This document shows positions 46,615 through 60,101 of a DNA stretch of 64,000 bases, in pieces; within the stretch, counting starts at the first letter, position 1; the number at the start of each line of letters is the position of its first letter. Position numbers and translations under genes: made by a program. The stretch spans positions 372,001 to 436,000 of the forward strand of contig NDFF03000381.1 in assembly GCA_002150815.3 (NCBI GenBank). Direction: 5' to 3'. Origin of the DNA: Grammothele lineata. Lineage: Eukaryota; Basidiomycota; Agaricomycetes; Polyporales; Polyporaceae. The notes below the pieces were generated by a model. The model saw only the letters and a list, made by a program, of their open reading frames with translations. It was not told the DNA's origin and did not search any database.

Positions 46615-49600
46615 CTACCCGAACCTGTGTCGTTCAATAATGGACTTCTGTCTAGCGTCCCTCGACACTCGCCTGTGTAGGCACATGGTAGGAACGTCAG
46701 CGGCGCGGCAGGTACTCGGCAGAAGGGCGTACCAATAGTATTCCATTACGTTGCTCTGTCCTAGCTTGGCAAGGAAGTTCTCGTCGTGCGTGATGATTAT
46801 AAGCTGGAAGTTCGCGATGTTCTTGCGTTCGTTGATGATACTGTCCGACCCGCGCGTGGCGGACGAGTGGTCATTTGCCAATGTCCCCGGCAGAATGAAT
46901 TGCATCACACTCACTCAACAAGACTGGCAGCGAGCGCATCGATGTTCTCGGTGTCAAGGGCGTTCGTGGGCTCGTCTAGAGCGAGGATGCCGCAGTTCTG
47001 CCCGAAGGAGTCGGCAAGTGCGAGTCGGATGATAATCGACGCAAGCATCTTCTGGCCAGCAGAACAGCGGCCGCGCATGTCCATCTCGACCTGATCCTTC
47101 GTCATGACCACCTTGTGGTAGGCACATGAGTTAGACAGATGCCACAGAACGTAGGCAACGTCTAAACTTACACGGTAGTTATACGACCGTTTCGTGGCAC
47201 CACCTTCACTGTCCGAGCATATCTTGATGCCGTCGATGTCTGCGGCCCATCGTCAAGAGGAACCTATCAGTCAAGTGCACTCCGCATGGCTCCCACAGGA
47301 TACTTTACCAGTTCCTTGATACGTCTTGTTCCATAGATGACGCATGGTGTCGTTGACTTCTTCCATCTTAAGCGAGTGATACTTCATGATCGCGCTGCGT
47401 CACTCCATACATGAGCGTTATTGTGAATGCAATGGCGTGACACCCACTTGTCCAATGCCTTCGCATACTTTTCTAAGTCGTTATTTGCCATGTCTGACAT
47501 CTGACGTTATGTTAGCTAAAGCACCGCTTTCGCGGACAGAGGTGCCGTAACGCACCTTGACTTTGATGAGCTGGTCACGATACTTCTTGTGGATGTTCTT
47601 GAACTCAGACAGGTCTTTCTCTAGCGTCCGCAGGTTTAGCTCCAGTTGGTTGATCTCACCGCCAACACGCGCGAACTGCATGAGGGCAAAGCGTAATTGA
47701 GTGCAGCTTAGAACGAACCAGCATTATAAACGAACCTTGTTCTGCAGGTCCGTCTCTTTCTGCTTCTCTACCGTCCACTTATCCGTCCAGATGCGCTTTG
47801 CCTTTGCAGCTTCCTCCATGTCGATCGCATTCAGCTCAGTTTCCACAGCTGCGAGATCTCGCTTGATGCGTCGGTATCGCTGGTTCTCTCGGAGGCTGGA
47901 CATCGTCACGGCCGCCTCATTGATTTCTCTCTCGATCTCACCGAGCTTTGCGCGAATCTGTTCCAGCTTGAGCGCCTGCTCCTGCACTTCTGTCTCCTTC
48001 TCCTCGATTTGTTCATTGATATCTTGAATGAGCTTCGCTTGTTTCTCTTTGCTGTTCCTAGTTGGGGGAGTAATCAGTTTGCAATCGTCATCCGTGTATC
48101 AAGAAAACGTACTTGGTAAGCCACTTGTTCATGGCCTCCACCTTCTGATGGCTACCGGTAAGCTCATGGAACTGCTTCTGACCGTGCTGCACTTTCACAG
48201 CAGCCTCTCGTTCCAGCTCCTTGTGTTCGCGATCAAGCTTGTCGATCGGAGCCTGCGCATCTGCTATTCTGGTATCGAGTTCCTGTAGGAGTCCGTCAGC
48301 GAAGTGCCGTCCACCAAACAACTAGTGATTATTACCTTCAGCCGGACATCTGCCGCTGCGATCTCCGCTTTCATCTCCGCGATCTTGCGCTCCAGCTCAT
48401 CTTTATCGCGGAGCTTCGTCTTGCATTCGCTCTCGTCGAGTTGTAGCTGATGCAATTCTCGTTCAAGCTGCCGGTGAGCTGTGAGCTGCCTCTCCTGGTC
48501 CCCTACGAGGATGGCCTTCTCGCGCTCATTGGCTCGCCTGCGATACCGAGGACAAGCAATCCGTTTGTTAGATGCTTAGCACGAATGTCACCGGAACAGA
48601 GTGAGACAACGCACAGCTCCGCAGTAACCTCATCGAGCTCTTTCTGGACGTCGTCGGCTGTCTTCGTTGATCCGCTCGCAACAAGATCGTTCTCGAGGGA
48701 GACAATATCCTGCTTCAGACGCTCAATATCCTTCGACGCCTTTGACACGGAAGCCGAGTGTTGACGCAGCCCCGCAATCTCCTTGAGATCCCTTGTAACC
48801 TCGGCGAGCTGTGCAGAGGCCTATCATTCCCACCATCGAGCGATAAAACGGATTAATGGTCGACGCCAATGGATAGAAAACAGCAATACATGCCTCGTCC
48901 GCCTCGGCGGTCAGCCCGGGGATTTCCGCCTCCGCCGCCTTGATCTGCTTATCCAAAGCAGGAAGCTCCCCCTGCTGGAGGTTAGAACGAGATGCTGAGA
49001 GGACTGAGAGCTCCTGAAGTCTCTTTAACTCGTTCTCCCAGTCTTCAAGCTCCTTCTTGACTTCCTTAATAGCCTCGGGTGTGGACTTCTTGATCAATGC
49101 TCTAACCTATAGATATTATCAGCGATTGTGTGATGCGCATGAATGAAGCTGAATCGTCACATTCTTTTCGAATGCCTCCATTTCCTGGTCGTTGAGACCG
49201 CGTACACATACGGGACAGCTCTTCTTCTTCTCGCCATGGTCAAGGAAGCGCTTGTAGACATCGTGCGTACCAGCATTCTTCCCAAGCTCTCTGTATGCGG
49301 CCTAGGTTAAAGTTGGTCGCCTAAGACTCCCTCTCATACGCACTCATTCCGCACACCGACTTCCTTAGCGGCTTCCTCGACAGCGGAGTCAACACTTTCG
49401 TATTCTCCATCCAGGCCGGTCTGTATACGTTTGTCGAGGTCTGCGCTTGGATATTAGCATCTATGTCAAGGCCAAAAGAAAGATTTCTCACTCTTAATCT
49501 CGTCGCGCTTTGCCTTCATCTGAGATCTCAGACTGGACAAGTTAGTCTGAGCTGCTTGCAGAGCTTTGCTTGCGGCACTTGATCGGTTCTCTAGCTCTTC

Positions 49601-51827
49601 CTGCTCACGCTCCTTCTCCCTACACATGGATTAACCGCGGCGTATAGGAGCAAAATCATCGCAAAACTCACAGCATAGCCTGGTCTAGGTCGTGCTCCAT
49701 AGTCTCCGGGCGAGCGTCGACGCCCACGAGTTTGCGGAACTTGGCGTTGCACAACTCAATTCTACGCGACCCTCGTCAGTAGTTCGCAGTCGTGGAGAAC
49801 CAAGTGCTCACGTCATCTTGATTTCCGACGTCTTTGTCTTCATCTGTGCACGCTGGAGATCCAATTTCGCTCGACTATCGGCTTGCAAGCTGAGAGTGCG
49901 TAGCTCGGTATTAAGCTCTTCTCTTCTATTGTCTAGGCTGCTGCTTTTCTGTGTCCGCTCTGAGATCTTCTTCTCGAAGTTTGCACTGTTGAGATCTTGG
50001 CGAGCTTTCTCCAACCTACGACGCTTGTCCTCAATGTCGGCCTTGATCTCGACAAGACGAGAGGTGAGAGCACGCGCAGCGTCAACATCACGCTCGTGAG
50101 CTGCAATACGTTGCTGAGAAGTTATCTGACGTAGAGTATATTAGATATACCATGAACGGTCACAAAGGTTTCGCTTACCCCTCGGTCGCGGAGTGCTCTC
50201 CGTTCTTGTTTGTAACCCTCCAGCTCAGCGTGCAGTTCCCTGGATTTCAGATTGTACTCCTCGTTTCTCTGACGACTTTCTGCCTATGACATAGGCTTAG
50301 CCGATGAGCTTGCACGGCGTGCAACCCGACCTACCTGAAGCCGGTCGTTTTCGGATTGTTGTCGGCGCACCAGATTCTGAAGGGCCGAAGCGAACTGCGA
50401 GGCTTCCCCGCTTCCAATAGAGGTCGTTTCAAACCCCTTGACATGGAATTTTCCCGCAAGCTCGTGAACTAGGTCCTCGCGTTCAACCAAGTGCTGCTCA
50501 ATGATCTGTTATACTTGCATGAGCATACAGAGTGACGTCAGCACACACGAAAGATTTACCTTGTCTTGAGCAAGTAGTTCTCCGTGTTGGCTCATGAGCG
50601 CGACATGCTCAGCCCGTGCGGCTTTAATCTGCCCCTCAGCGTCATCTAGACGCCTCTGCTGTGTTGTCCGCTTCTGTCGCTGGGCCATGACGTGATCATC
50701 GAATGTTGCAAGACGTTCCGCCAGCTCTTCATCCGTACCTTCGAGCAGCGGTGTCAATATAAGCGGGCATGATGCCGACGCGGGGGTCCCAAGGGGCTGA
50801 TCTACTCACCAGAAATCTCCTGTAAGGTTTCTCTGGCGAGATCAAGCTCCTCCTTGAATTTCGTCTTCTTCTCGGCAAGCTGCTCTGCCTTGAGATAGAT
50901 CTCGCGGAATTTACTTCCAGTGTCCTGTAGAATCTGGTTGGAGCGGACTTGTTGCTCATATGCCTCCTTGAGCTCCTCGTAGTCGGCAGTGCGAGCTGCA
51001 ATGTTTGCGCTCGCCTCGTCGATACGGTCTTTGAGCTTGTCTGCGTGAGCCTTCTCGCGAGCTAGGCTCACGAGACGCTCGTTCTCAGCCTTCAGGTCAG
51101 ACATACGGTCCTTTCGAAGACTCTTAATGTTGTCGAGCGCTTTGGTGTACCTGTGGGTATGGGATGTCAGCCTACAAAGCGCATATACGTGTAACATCCA
51201 CCGACTTAGTAGCCTCGAAGATGTCGTCAAACTTCTTCTTGAGTGCTGCCGGCTCAGACAAAGGCCAGTATGAGTCTTCCTGGTGACAAAAGATGACGTT
51301 TTCGAGAACGGCTTTGGATACTCCCAAAAGATGTGGAATCTCAGTGTCCATCTCTGCACACTTCGTAGAGAGGACCCCCCGCTGCGACGCCCATGAATAT
51401 CCCGCGCCGACTGCGTGCATATATCCATAGGGACACTCACCTTTCCGCTCCCCTTCTCCACATTCTCTGCTAGCCCCAAGATGCTCTCCAATGTCTTCAT
51501 CGTAAGACCGCCGTTCTTCTTCATCGTTACAGATAAATTCCTGACGGCGAGCATCTTTGCGCCATTCGCAGCGTAGAAGCGCAGCTTGACCTGCGCCTTG
51601 ACCTCCTTCTCATTCGCCATCTTGGGGTCGTGTATAAAGGCCCCTCCACGTGTGTTTGGCGGCTGGTCACCCGTAGTGGCGTACTTGAGGCACTCGATGA
51701 TCGTCGTCTTGCCGCTCCCGTTGTGGCCTACGATGACCGTGACGGGGGAGAAGAACTCGATGACGGCAATGTTTTTGTCATCGAACGAGCGTATACCCCG
51801 GATAGCAAGCTTGTTGAGGTGCGCCAT
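46615..51827 (-). CDS. RAD50: DNA repair protein Rad50 (MRN/MRX complex ATPase)
   Basis: This SMC-like ATPase tethers and signals double-strand breaks with Mre11 and Nbs1/Xrs2. The protein starts [17 protein letters not shown]. Walker A is [20 protein letters not shown]. Exon 1 is 51827-51441; exon 2 is 51381-51206 ([16 protein letters not shown], then [12 protein letters not shown] joined to [15 protein letters not shown]). Long coiled-coil stretches are split by many introns of about 50-60 nt. The zinc-hook CPVC lies near 49205-49216 ([20 protein letters not shown]). The C-terminal lobe has the signature [20 protein letters not shown] and Walker [20 protein letters not shown], then [18 protein letters not shown]. 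The last exon (46672-46615) completes [20 protein letters not shown]. All catalytic and hook motifs are intact. I did not fix every internal splice site. Confidence 0.95.
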
Positions 51828-52030
51828 TGAAAGTGATAGAAGGCGTCGGCGAAAACCTGCTAGAGTGTACCGGAAGAGATGGCAAAGGAATGTGTCAACT
51901 CCGGGTCTGGAGTGAGACGCGTACCTCGTGGACGCGTCGCGACTCGCGTCATGTAGGTCATGTGATTGATGGCATGAGCGCCACAGATTGAGTTTCACCA
52001 GGTTGGCTCCGGACGTCCATCACCCCAGTC
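51828..52030. promoter_or_regulatory. Short divergent promoter between RAD50 and the SCOC-like gene
   Basis: Only 203 bp separate the two start codons. No TATA box was seen. Shared control is likely from the spacing alone. Confidence 0.4.
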
Positions 52031-52391
52031 ATGTCTGTTTCTTTCTCGGCAGGCTTCGACGACGCTGCAGAATGGGGCGCACCTACAGAGACGGGAGATA
52101 TTGTAACGAACGCGATCAAGAAAGAAAAACTCGTAAAGTAAGCCATCATGTCCGCTAAGCTTACCCACTGTTGCTTACCTTCTTGACCAGGGAAATCGTC
52201 GCTGCCCAGGAGGACTTGCGTGGTCAGCATTGTCAAACTTGCTGCCTCACGCCGACTGTGCTTAACCATACACAGCTATGATGGCTAAGGCTAAAAGCGT
52301 TCAGGCAGACGTAGACAAGTTGATCTCTGGAAACGAAACACTCCAGATGTACATCGACAACCTCACAATGCAGATGGCTAAACGTCGTTGA
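52031..52391 (+). CDS. Short coiled-coil protein, SCOC/Slo1-like, 84 aa
   Basis: Exons 52031-52137, 52191-52222 and 52276-52391 join in phase to 84 aa. After an acidic N-terminus (FDDAAEWGAP) the protein is one continuous amphipathic helix: VTNAIKKEKLVKEIVAAQED, then AKAKSVQADVDKLISGNETL and QMYIDNLTMQMAKRR. The pattern x-L-x-x-YI-x-NL-x-x near the C-terminus is the hallmark of SCOC proteins (for human SCOC, QYIENLM as I recall). SCOC binds Arl1/Arl8-type GTPases at the Golgi and on vesicles; the same role here is inference. An Arl8 homologue lies about 8 kb away. The first intron has to start at 52138 (GTAAGC) for the helix to continue; earlier GT sites break it. Confidence 0.78.
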
Positions 52392-52487
52392 AACACAACA
52401 CTAAGACGCTGTACAATAAATTCTATTCAATGCTTCCATTCATATACGGGTGTATAATCGCCCTATGCCAGTCCGTCCATTCAACTG

Positions 52488-53716
52488 TTAATTCATCAAC
52501 GCGTAATTCGCTACCAGCTTTCTCCTCGGAAAGCGAACGACGGGCACCGGATCTTCCCTCTGCAGCATCTATCAGTATTCGCATTTTGCTGGTTGTAATA
52601 CAGTCGTACTTACTACCCAGAACGGCATTTCGTCAACGTACAACACAATGCCTTTACTTGCGCATAGCCTCTCTAGCTCACCAAACCGTTCGTCCTCTCT
52701 CGCCTGCTTGGCGCATGTCACTACCTTCAATCGCGGAGGGTCGCCTATGGCATCTATCATGGATCCTAGCGATTGGTCCTCCGACGGAAGGTTCCTGCAA
52801 TCAAGGTGCTCCAACGTCGAAGGTAGATTTGTGAGCCTGATAAGTGTCGACAGCTGTACGAGCACGAACTCCTCCAAGTTTGGGCATCGCTGGAGGACCG
52901 ACGCCGCACGGAGGCTGTAGTTCATTAACCGGAGCGAGCGCAGCTGCCCCCGAGTCGGTCGAGCATCGGGTCAAGGTCGCGTCCTGGCGCATCACGGAAC
53001 GAGACAATGCGGAGGGACTTCATGCTCGACGAGAGCAACCACGAGAGAACGTAGAGGCGGGGTGTGCGCATGAGGATGAGCTGGTACAGCTGGAACTTCG
53101 GCTGCCACTTCGGCGGCGGGGCTGCGATCTCGACGCCGATGTAGAGAAACTGGATGCTGGGCCATATGGAGAGTAGCTGGTACAGAATGGGGCTCTGCAC
53201 ACCGCACGATAGGAGGGTAAGCGAACGGACGCGAATTTGTTCTGTGGAAGTCCCAGGCCCGTCGTCGATATGAGGATCGGTGGATGGGTTGGCTAGTCTA
53301 CGGAGGTCGTTCATCGTGATCTCGCTGAATGAGTGTACGTTTGTTACGCGCAATACGAGCTCGTATAGCCTTGGACTTCGGGAAATAGCTTCGACGAGGC
53401 AAGTCTGGCTCACGCCGGACTCGCTTGTTTCGCCCACGTTGACTTCTAACACTCGGATGTGTCCACCCAAAGTGCGGCCGCGGGAATCCTCTGGGCTCGT
53501 GGCATGGAGGAAGGAGCTATAACCGGGGACAAATCCGTTTTTTTCATGAAGGCTTCCTCGGAGGAGGACATATCGGAATAGCAGGCGTTGTGCGGACTCT
53601 GTCCAGGCCCTACAAACCAAAGCGGCTGATAAGAGCATCCCCGAATCCACAATGCCGTTGGCGTAGTAACCTGACTCAAGGATTGCATCGATAAGCTCAG
53701 GAGGTAGGCCATTCAT
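52488..53716 (-). CDS. F-box protein with an apparent one-base frameshift
   Basis: The N-terminus is a clear F-box: MNGLPPELIDAILESGYYAN, then LLSAALVCRAWTESAQRLLF. Leucine-rich stretches follow (ISRSPRLYELVLRVTNVHSF, SIWPSIQFLYIGVEI). The first frame stops at 52926. The same domain continues in another frame (LRSLRLMNYSLRAASVLQRC, NLEEFVLVQLSTLIRLTN, LEHLDCRNLPSED) up to 52614, then probably across an intron (52613-52560) to a stop at 52488. The switch coincides with a run of five C on the plus strand (52947-52951); a sixth base would restore one frame. Either a sequencing error or a pseudogene would explain this; an intron solution was not found. Such proteins usually bring targets to SCF ubiquitin ligases. 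Confidence 0.7.
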
Positions 53717-54236
53717 CTGTGATCTCTGAGTGCTGGATGGTATAATTGATGAGTGAGAGAAAGTGGGTTTCCGAGGTGTTCAAGCGCACCTTAGCGTGGC
53801 GAGGAAGACAGGGCTGGGTTTCTAAACAGCGCACAGCTGCCTATATACCTGCACCAGGATTTGCGCAGCGTGACCTAAGTCAAGTCCCAACTGAGCCGCA
53901 GCGCAGTGATCGTGTTGGGCGTTTCTCTTGAATCCGTAGGTAACAGTACGTGACAGGCTGGTTTTGCTACCACTGCGGGCCAATGGGTCGTATTTACGTG
54001 TCCGGGGGTGGGTATCGATCGGGAGCTCACCAAACTCAAATATAATAGCTCTACTAGCAGAGGGAGTAGAGTTGAATCCGGGATGGAGTCCGGATTTAGT
54101 ATGACACGTTCTTACGCATGAGCGTCTACGCGTCTGCCGTGACCAAGCGCCCGCGATCAAGGTGACGCGTCCCGACGAGAGGCCCAAAGACTGCTCATTC
54201 CATCTCATCCTTCCCCTCAGTACGCCTCTCTGCACA
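53717..54236. other. Divergent intergenic region between the F-box gene and RPN13
   Basis: These 520 bp hold no supported gene. A CCAAT motif at 53980-53984 lies about 255 bp upstream of the RPN13 start; its use is unproven. Confidence 0.4.
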
Positions 54237-55384
54237 ATGTCAGAAACCCGTCTCGCGTTCAAGGCCGGCCGTGCATTTAGGCGCGGGGCTACCAACTTTG
54301 TGGATCCTGAGCCCACCAAGGGCGCGATTATCCTCCAGAACGGAGAGGATGGCTTGCTGCACTTTATTTGGAAGAACCGGTCGTCTAACATAGTCGGCGA
54401 GGTACGTCACACCAGCTTGCTTGTAAACAAATAGATGACTAGACATGTCACTGTCAGGATCTCATTCTATTTCCCGGAGAGGCAACGTTTCAGAAAGTCG
54501 AGCAATCTGCGTGGGGTCGCACGTATGTCCTCAAGTTCTCGTCCTCCAACCAACGTCATTTCGTGCGTACTCGCTGCATGCATCCAACGGTTGCGCGCTG
54601 ACGCGATCCCTCTAGTTCTGGATGCAGGTAATATGCCGTACCTCCGCAGTGGCACGTTGGTCTGATCGCCCCTCAGGATGCGGACGGGAGCCGTGACGAG
54701 GAGTTCGTAGGCAATGTGAACCGCCTCCTCGCCGACCCGAGCATTGTCCCCATCTGGTACTCAGAGGGGTACAACCCCAACTCCCAAACTGCTGGCGCGT
54801 CTACATCCACCGCGCCGGCCCCAGGAAGTTCGTGAGTGCATTATGCTTTCTGCTATTTCATGTACAAGCAAACCCATCCGTCCCCGCCCATTACTCGTCG
54901 CAGTTCTCAATCGCGTGCTGGCCAGTCCCAAGCTACACCTGAAGAGCTCGCGCGCATTCGCGCCATTGTCTCTTCTCTCGGCTCGAACACCGCCGCCGGC
55001 TCCGCGCTCGCCTCCGCCGCAGCGGGCGCAGGCGCGTCCCAAGAGCCCGAGATCTCCCTCCTGGACGTGCTCACGCCCGCGAACCTTCGCCCGCTATTCA
55101 CGTCGCGCCCGGAGCTCGCGAGCGCGCTCTTCCCTCACCTCCCCCCAGACCTACCTAGCCCGCCGAGCGTGGAGACTCTTGAGCGAGTCGTCACGTCACC
55201 CCAGTTCCGCGCCGCGGTGCGCAACCTGGATATGGCGTTGCGAACAGGATTGCTGGGCGGGCTCGTGCGCAGCCTTGGCCTACCTGAAGAGGCAGGGACC
55301 GGTATCGAGCCGTTCTTACGCGCCTTGCAGGACCAGGCGAGGCGCGAAGAAGGAGAGGGGGGCGATAGTATGGAAACAGATTGA
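54237..55384 (+). CDS. RPN13: 26S proteasome ubiquitin receptor Rpn13 (ADRM1)
   Basis: This 19S lid/base ubiquitin receptor also recruits the deubiquitinase UCH37 in species that have it. Exons 54237-54401, 54458-54562, 54616-54627, 54677-54831 and 54904-55384 give 305 aa. The Pru domain is clear: LAFKAGRAFRRGATNFVDPE, GAIILQNGEDGLLHFIWKNR, DLILFPGEATFQKVE and YVLKFSSSNQRHFFWMQDAD. The third exon is only 12 nt and encodes exactly FWMQ, the core of the conserved YFFWMQ motif. A Ser/Thr/Pro/Ala linker follows, then a C-terminal DEUBAD-type domain (SLLDVLTPANLRPLFTSRPE, LASALFPHLPPDLPSPPSVE), ending in an acidic tail. Many yeasts lack the DEUBAD; its presence fits a filamentous fungus. Confidence 0.95.
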
Positions 55385-55888
55385 TTCCCGGAGATCGGTG
55401 CCGTCAAGGCGCGTTGGGCTTGTATTCTGAACCATTTCGTCATGCGGCACGAATTCACTCATTTCCGCCCGTTCTGCGCGTCGTGGAGACTGCTGGGAAA
55501 CCGCGTGTTTACAAGTCTATTTGCGATGGTGCATCTAAATGGGCCGACAATGTGGCTCTGGGAATGATGCCTGAGTTGGACAGGCAATTGTACGGAATGG
55601 GACATTGACGCAAGTCAGCCTCCCTGTTAGCCGTTACCAGTGACTTGTAACAGGCGGACCACCAAGGTACCGGGGCAAACGAGACGAACATGGTCGGATC
55701 GGAACGCGAGGTCTAGTAATCACCTCGCCGGCAGACATTACATATGTGCAAATAATGATACAAGGTCCGGGGCGATGCGAGGATGCGTGAGCACTGTCAA
55801 TACACCGTGCGATACGCAACGGCGCGTGCAAAAGTCATCGGTGTGAAAAAAGAAGCGGCACAGGGCTCGGTCAGCGTCCGAGAAGACA
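55385..55888. other. Convergent 3' region
   Basis: This 504-bp gap lies between the stops of RPN13 and the sirtuin gene. No gene is seen. Confidence 0.5.
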
Positions 55889-57737
55889 TCACGCGACCTT
55901 GCGCTGTCGCCGCGCCGGGGGCAGCGGGACGTGGCCTACAACGACCTCGACCTGCGCCTTGCGTACCCGCGACTTCTTCGCCGCCTTCGGCCGTGGAGCG
56001 GGCGCGGGGTTCACCCCGATGTCTATGCTGTTCGATTCCTCCTCGGGGGAGCCCCACGCGGCGGCCTTTGGCGCGTTCGTGGCATTCCCGAACAGGAGGC
56101 CGCGCTCCTCGAAGTGCGGCTGTATCGTCCCGCCGCACTCGCGCGACCGCTTGGATGGACTCGACTCAACATCGGTGTAGTGACAGCGGCTTTGTGGCCG
56201 CTTCGACGGCGACGGTGGCGCCTCGGGGAGGGGCAACGTAATGTCGAAGACGTCGTCCACGGCGGCCGGGAGGTTCTCGCGCTTGCGGTGGTTCTTCCGC
56301 TTCGGGCCTAGGTAAGTATCACGCCGTGAGGGAGCGAGCAAGCAAGGGGGCGACGTCAGCACGAGGGGTGGCAAGACCGTGCCAGATGTGGCAAAGGCTA
56401 TATGCTCACCTTTCGACTTCGCGCCCATGGTGTTAGTGATCTCCTTCACAACATGAAAGTGATGAAAGTCCCCAGGCATGGTTGGTTCGCCTGTAAGGGT
56501 GGTCTGCACCTCCCAATCTTGTGGCCGCGATTTCTTCCAGTCTTCAATCACCTTGCCGACCCATCGGTCCGTCTCACCGGCCACATGGATATCAATGATG
56601 CCGTCCCACTCGCTCCCGGGCGCGGTCTTGTTAACGAAGATGACTTTGCCCGCAAAGCTCTTCGCGCTCTTCCTGGTGGTCGGGAGAGTAGTCGTAGAAG
56701 AGGAGGGAGATCGCCCTGACTCATGAACCGCGCGTGCGAAGTCCTTAACGAGCTTCTTGAACCCGTGGACTTTGAGCGAGGTACCCATGATAATCAGCAT
56801 ATCGGGCTTGCGAGCGACATCCGACGCCTGGATTGTCCCGATATCATCCCCTAGAGGGTGGGGCTCATCGTAAAGAACGATGGCAGGACGGAGGGTGCCG
56901 ACCTTGATCGCTCGCGCTGAACGGGCGACACGAGCAAACGCTGTTTCGTCATTACGTCAATGCGCTGGCATTATCAGGGTGGTCAGACGTGGAACTCACA
57001 TCGTGCCGCGCACTCTGGACAATCTGGAGGGTTGCCAGCGAGAAAAGCATCAAGGTGGTCTTGTGTGCAAGGAAAATCGGCAGAGCAGAATGTGCACCGA
57101 ACACGGTGGATATCTCCATGGAGTTGAACGTTGCGCACATCTTTCGCCTTGATCCTAGACGATCCTGGGCCGTTAGTCCTGACTTCTTCACTCGAGGTGC
57201 CCACGAGGCCGGCTCGTTCCTCCAAGCCATCTATATTCTGGGTATACGAGCGGAGTAGCTTTCGTTTCGAGTCCAATGTCTTGATAAATTCGTGGGTAGG
57301 AGATGGTGTCGCGTTATCGATGGACTTCTTCAGTTGAGATATGAATGTGTAGAAGACAGCGGTGGATGTCGGGTCACGGAATAAGGAGGCGTCAAACAAG
57401 TCGCGTCCCTTCATTACCACGTCGGGATACTGTTGCTTTACGAGGGCATATAACCCGTCGGAAGACCGAAAATCCTGGGGGACGCGTTGGTTGCTGCATT
57501 AGTTTTATGAGGGGATGCGCGTACCGGAATGCCACATGAGCAAGAAATGCCTGCGCCAGAGACCACGACAATCTTCTTGCATTTCGCGACGGCGAGTGAG
57601 AGATGTGAGAGTTGACGCTTTACGGACGCGTCTGACGCGTCGAGGTCGAGGGTGTCCACCATCGCGCGGACGAGCGGGTGCGGGAGAGGGCGCGCAGGGA
57701 CAACAGGGGAGGCTGGTTGTGGCACTGGTTCACTCAT
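55889..57737 (-). CDS. NAD-dependent histone deacetylase, Sir2 family, HST3/HST4 type
   Basis: Exons 57737-57525, 57474-57000, 56940-56410 and 56307-55889 give 545 aa. Sirtuin motifs: KKIVVVSGAGISCSCGIPDF with RSSDGLYA, LRSYTQNIDGLEERAGL, VQLHGDIHRVRCTFC with the catalytic His190, a second zinc pair DCPEC, RPAIVLYDEPHPLGDDI, MLIIMGTSLKVHGFKKLVKD and VIFVNKTAPGSEWDGIIDIH. The arrangement (N-terminal extension, insert between the zinc pairs, LVKDFA block) fits the Hst3/Hst4 group that removes H3K56 acetylation; this subgrouping is by recall. The last 170 residues are Ser/Pro/Lys-rich and end in a basic stretch resembling a nuclear signal (RPKAAKKSRVRKAQ). The start at 57737 was chosen because the codon nine bases upstream is TTG. 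Confidence 0.9.
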
Positions 57738-59879
<2,142 letters not shown>

Positions 59880-60101
59880 AGTCGGAAGTCTTCTTGGTGT
59901 TGTCTTAGTGGTGTATGTCTAGTTCGTCGTCAATCGGTTGGAATGTATTATCATCTGGAGTAGAGCTCTGCGTGTGTGACAGTGTGATCCAATATACGCG
60001 ATATATTGTAGAGATGAGTACTGCGTGAACATCCCGCAGTGGTAGCTGTTGGTACAAATGTCCCTCCAATACATGATAACAACCAAGCCGCGATCCTTAC
60101 G

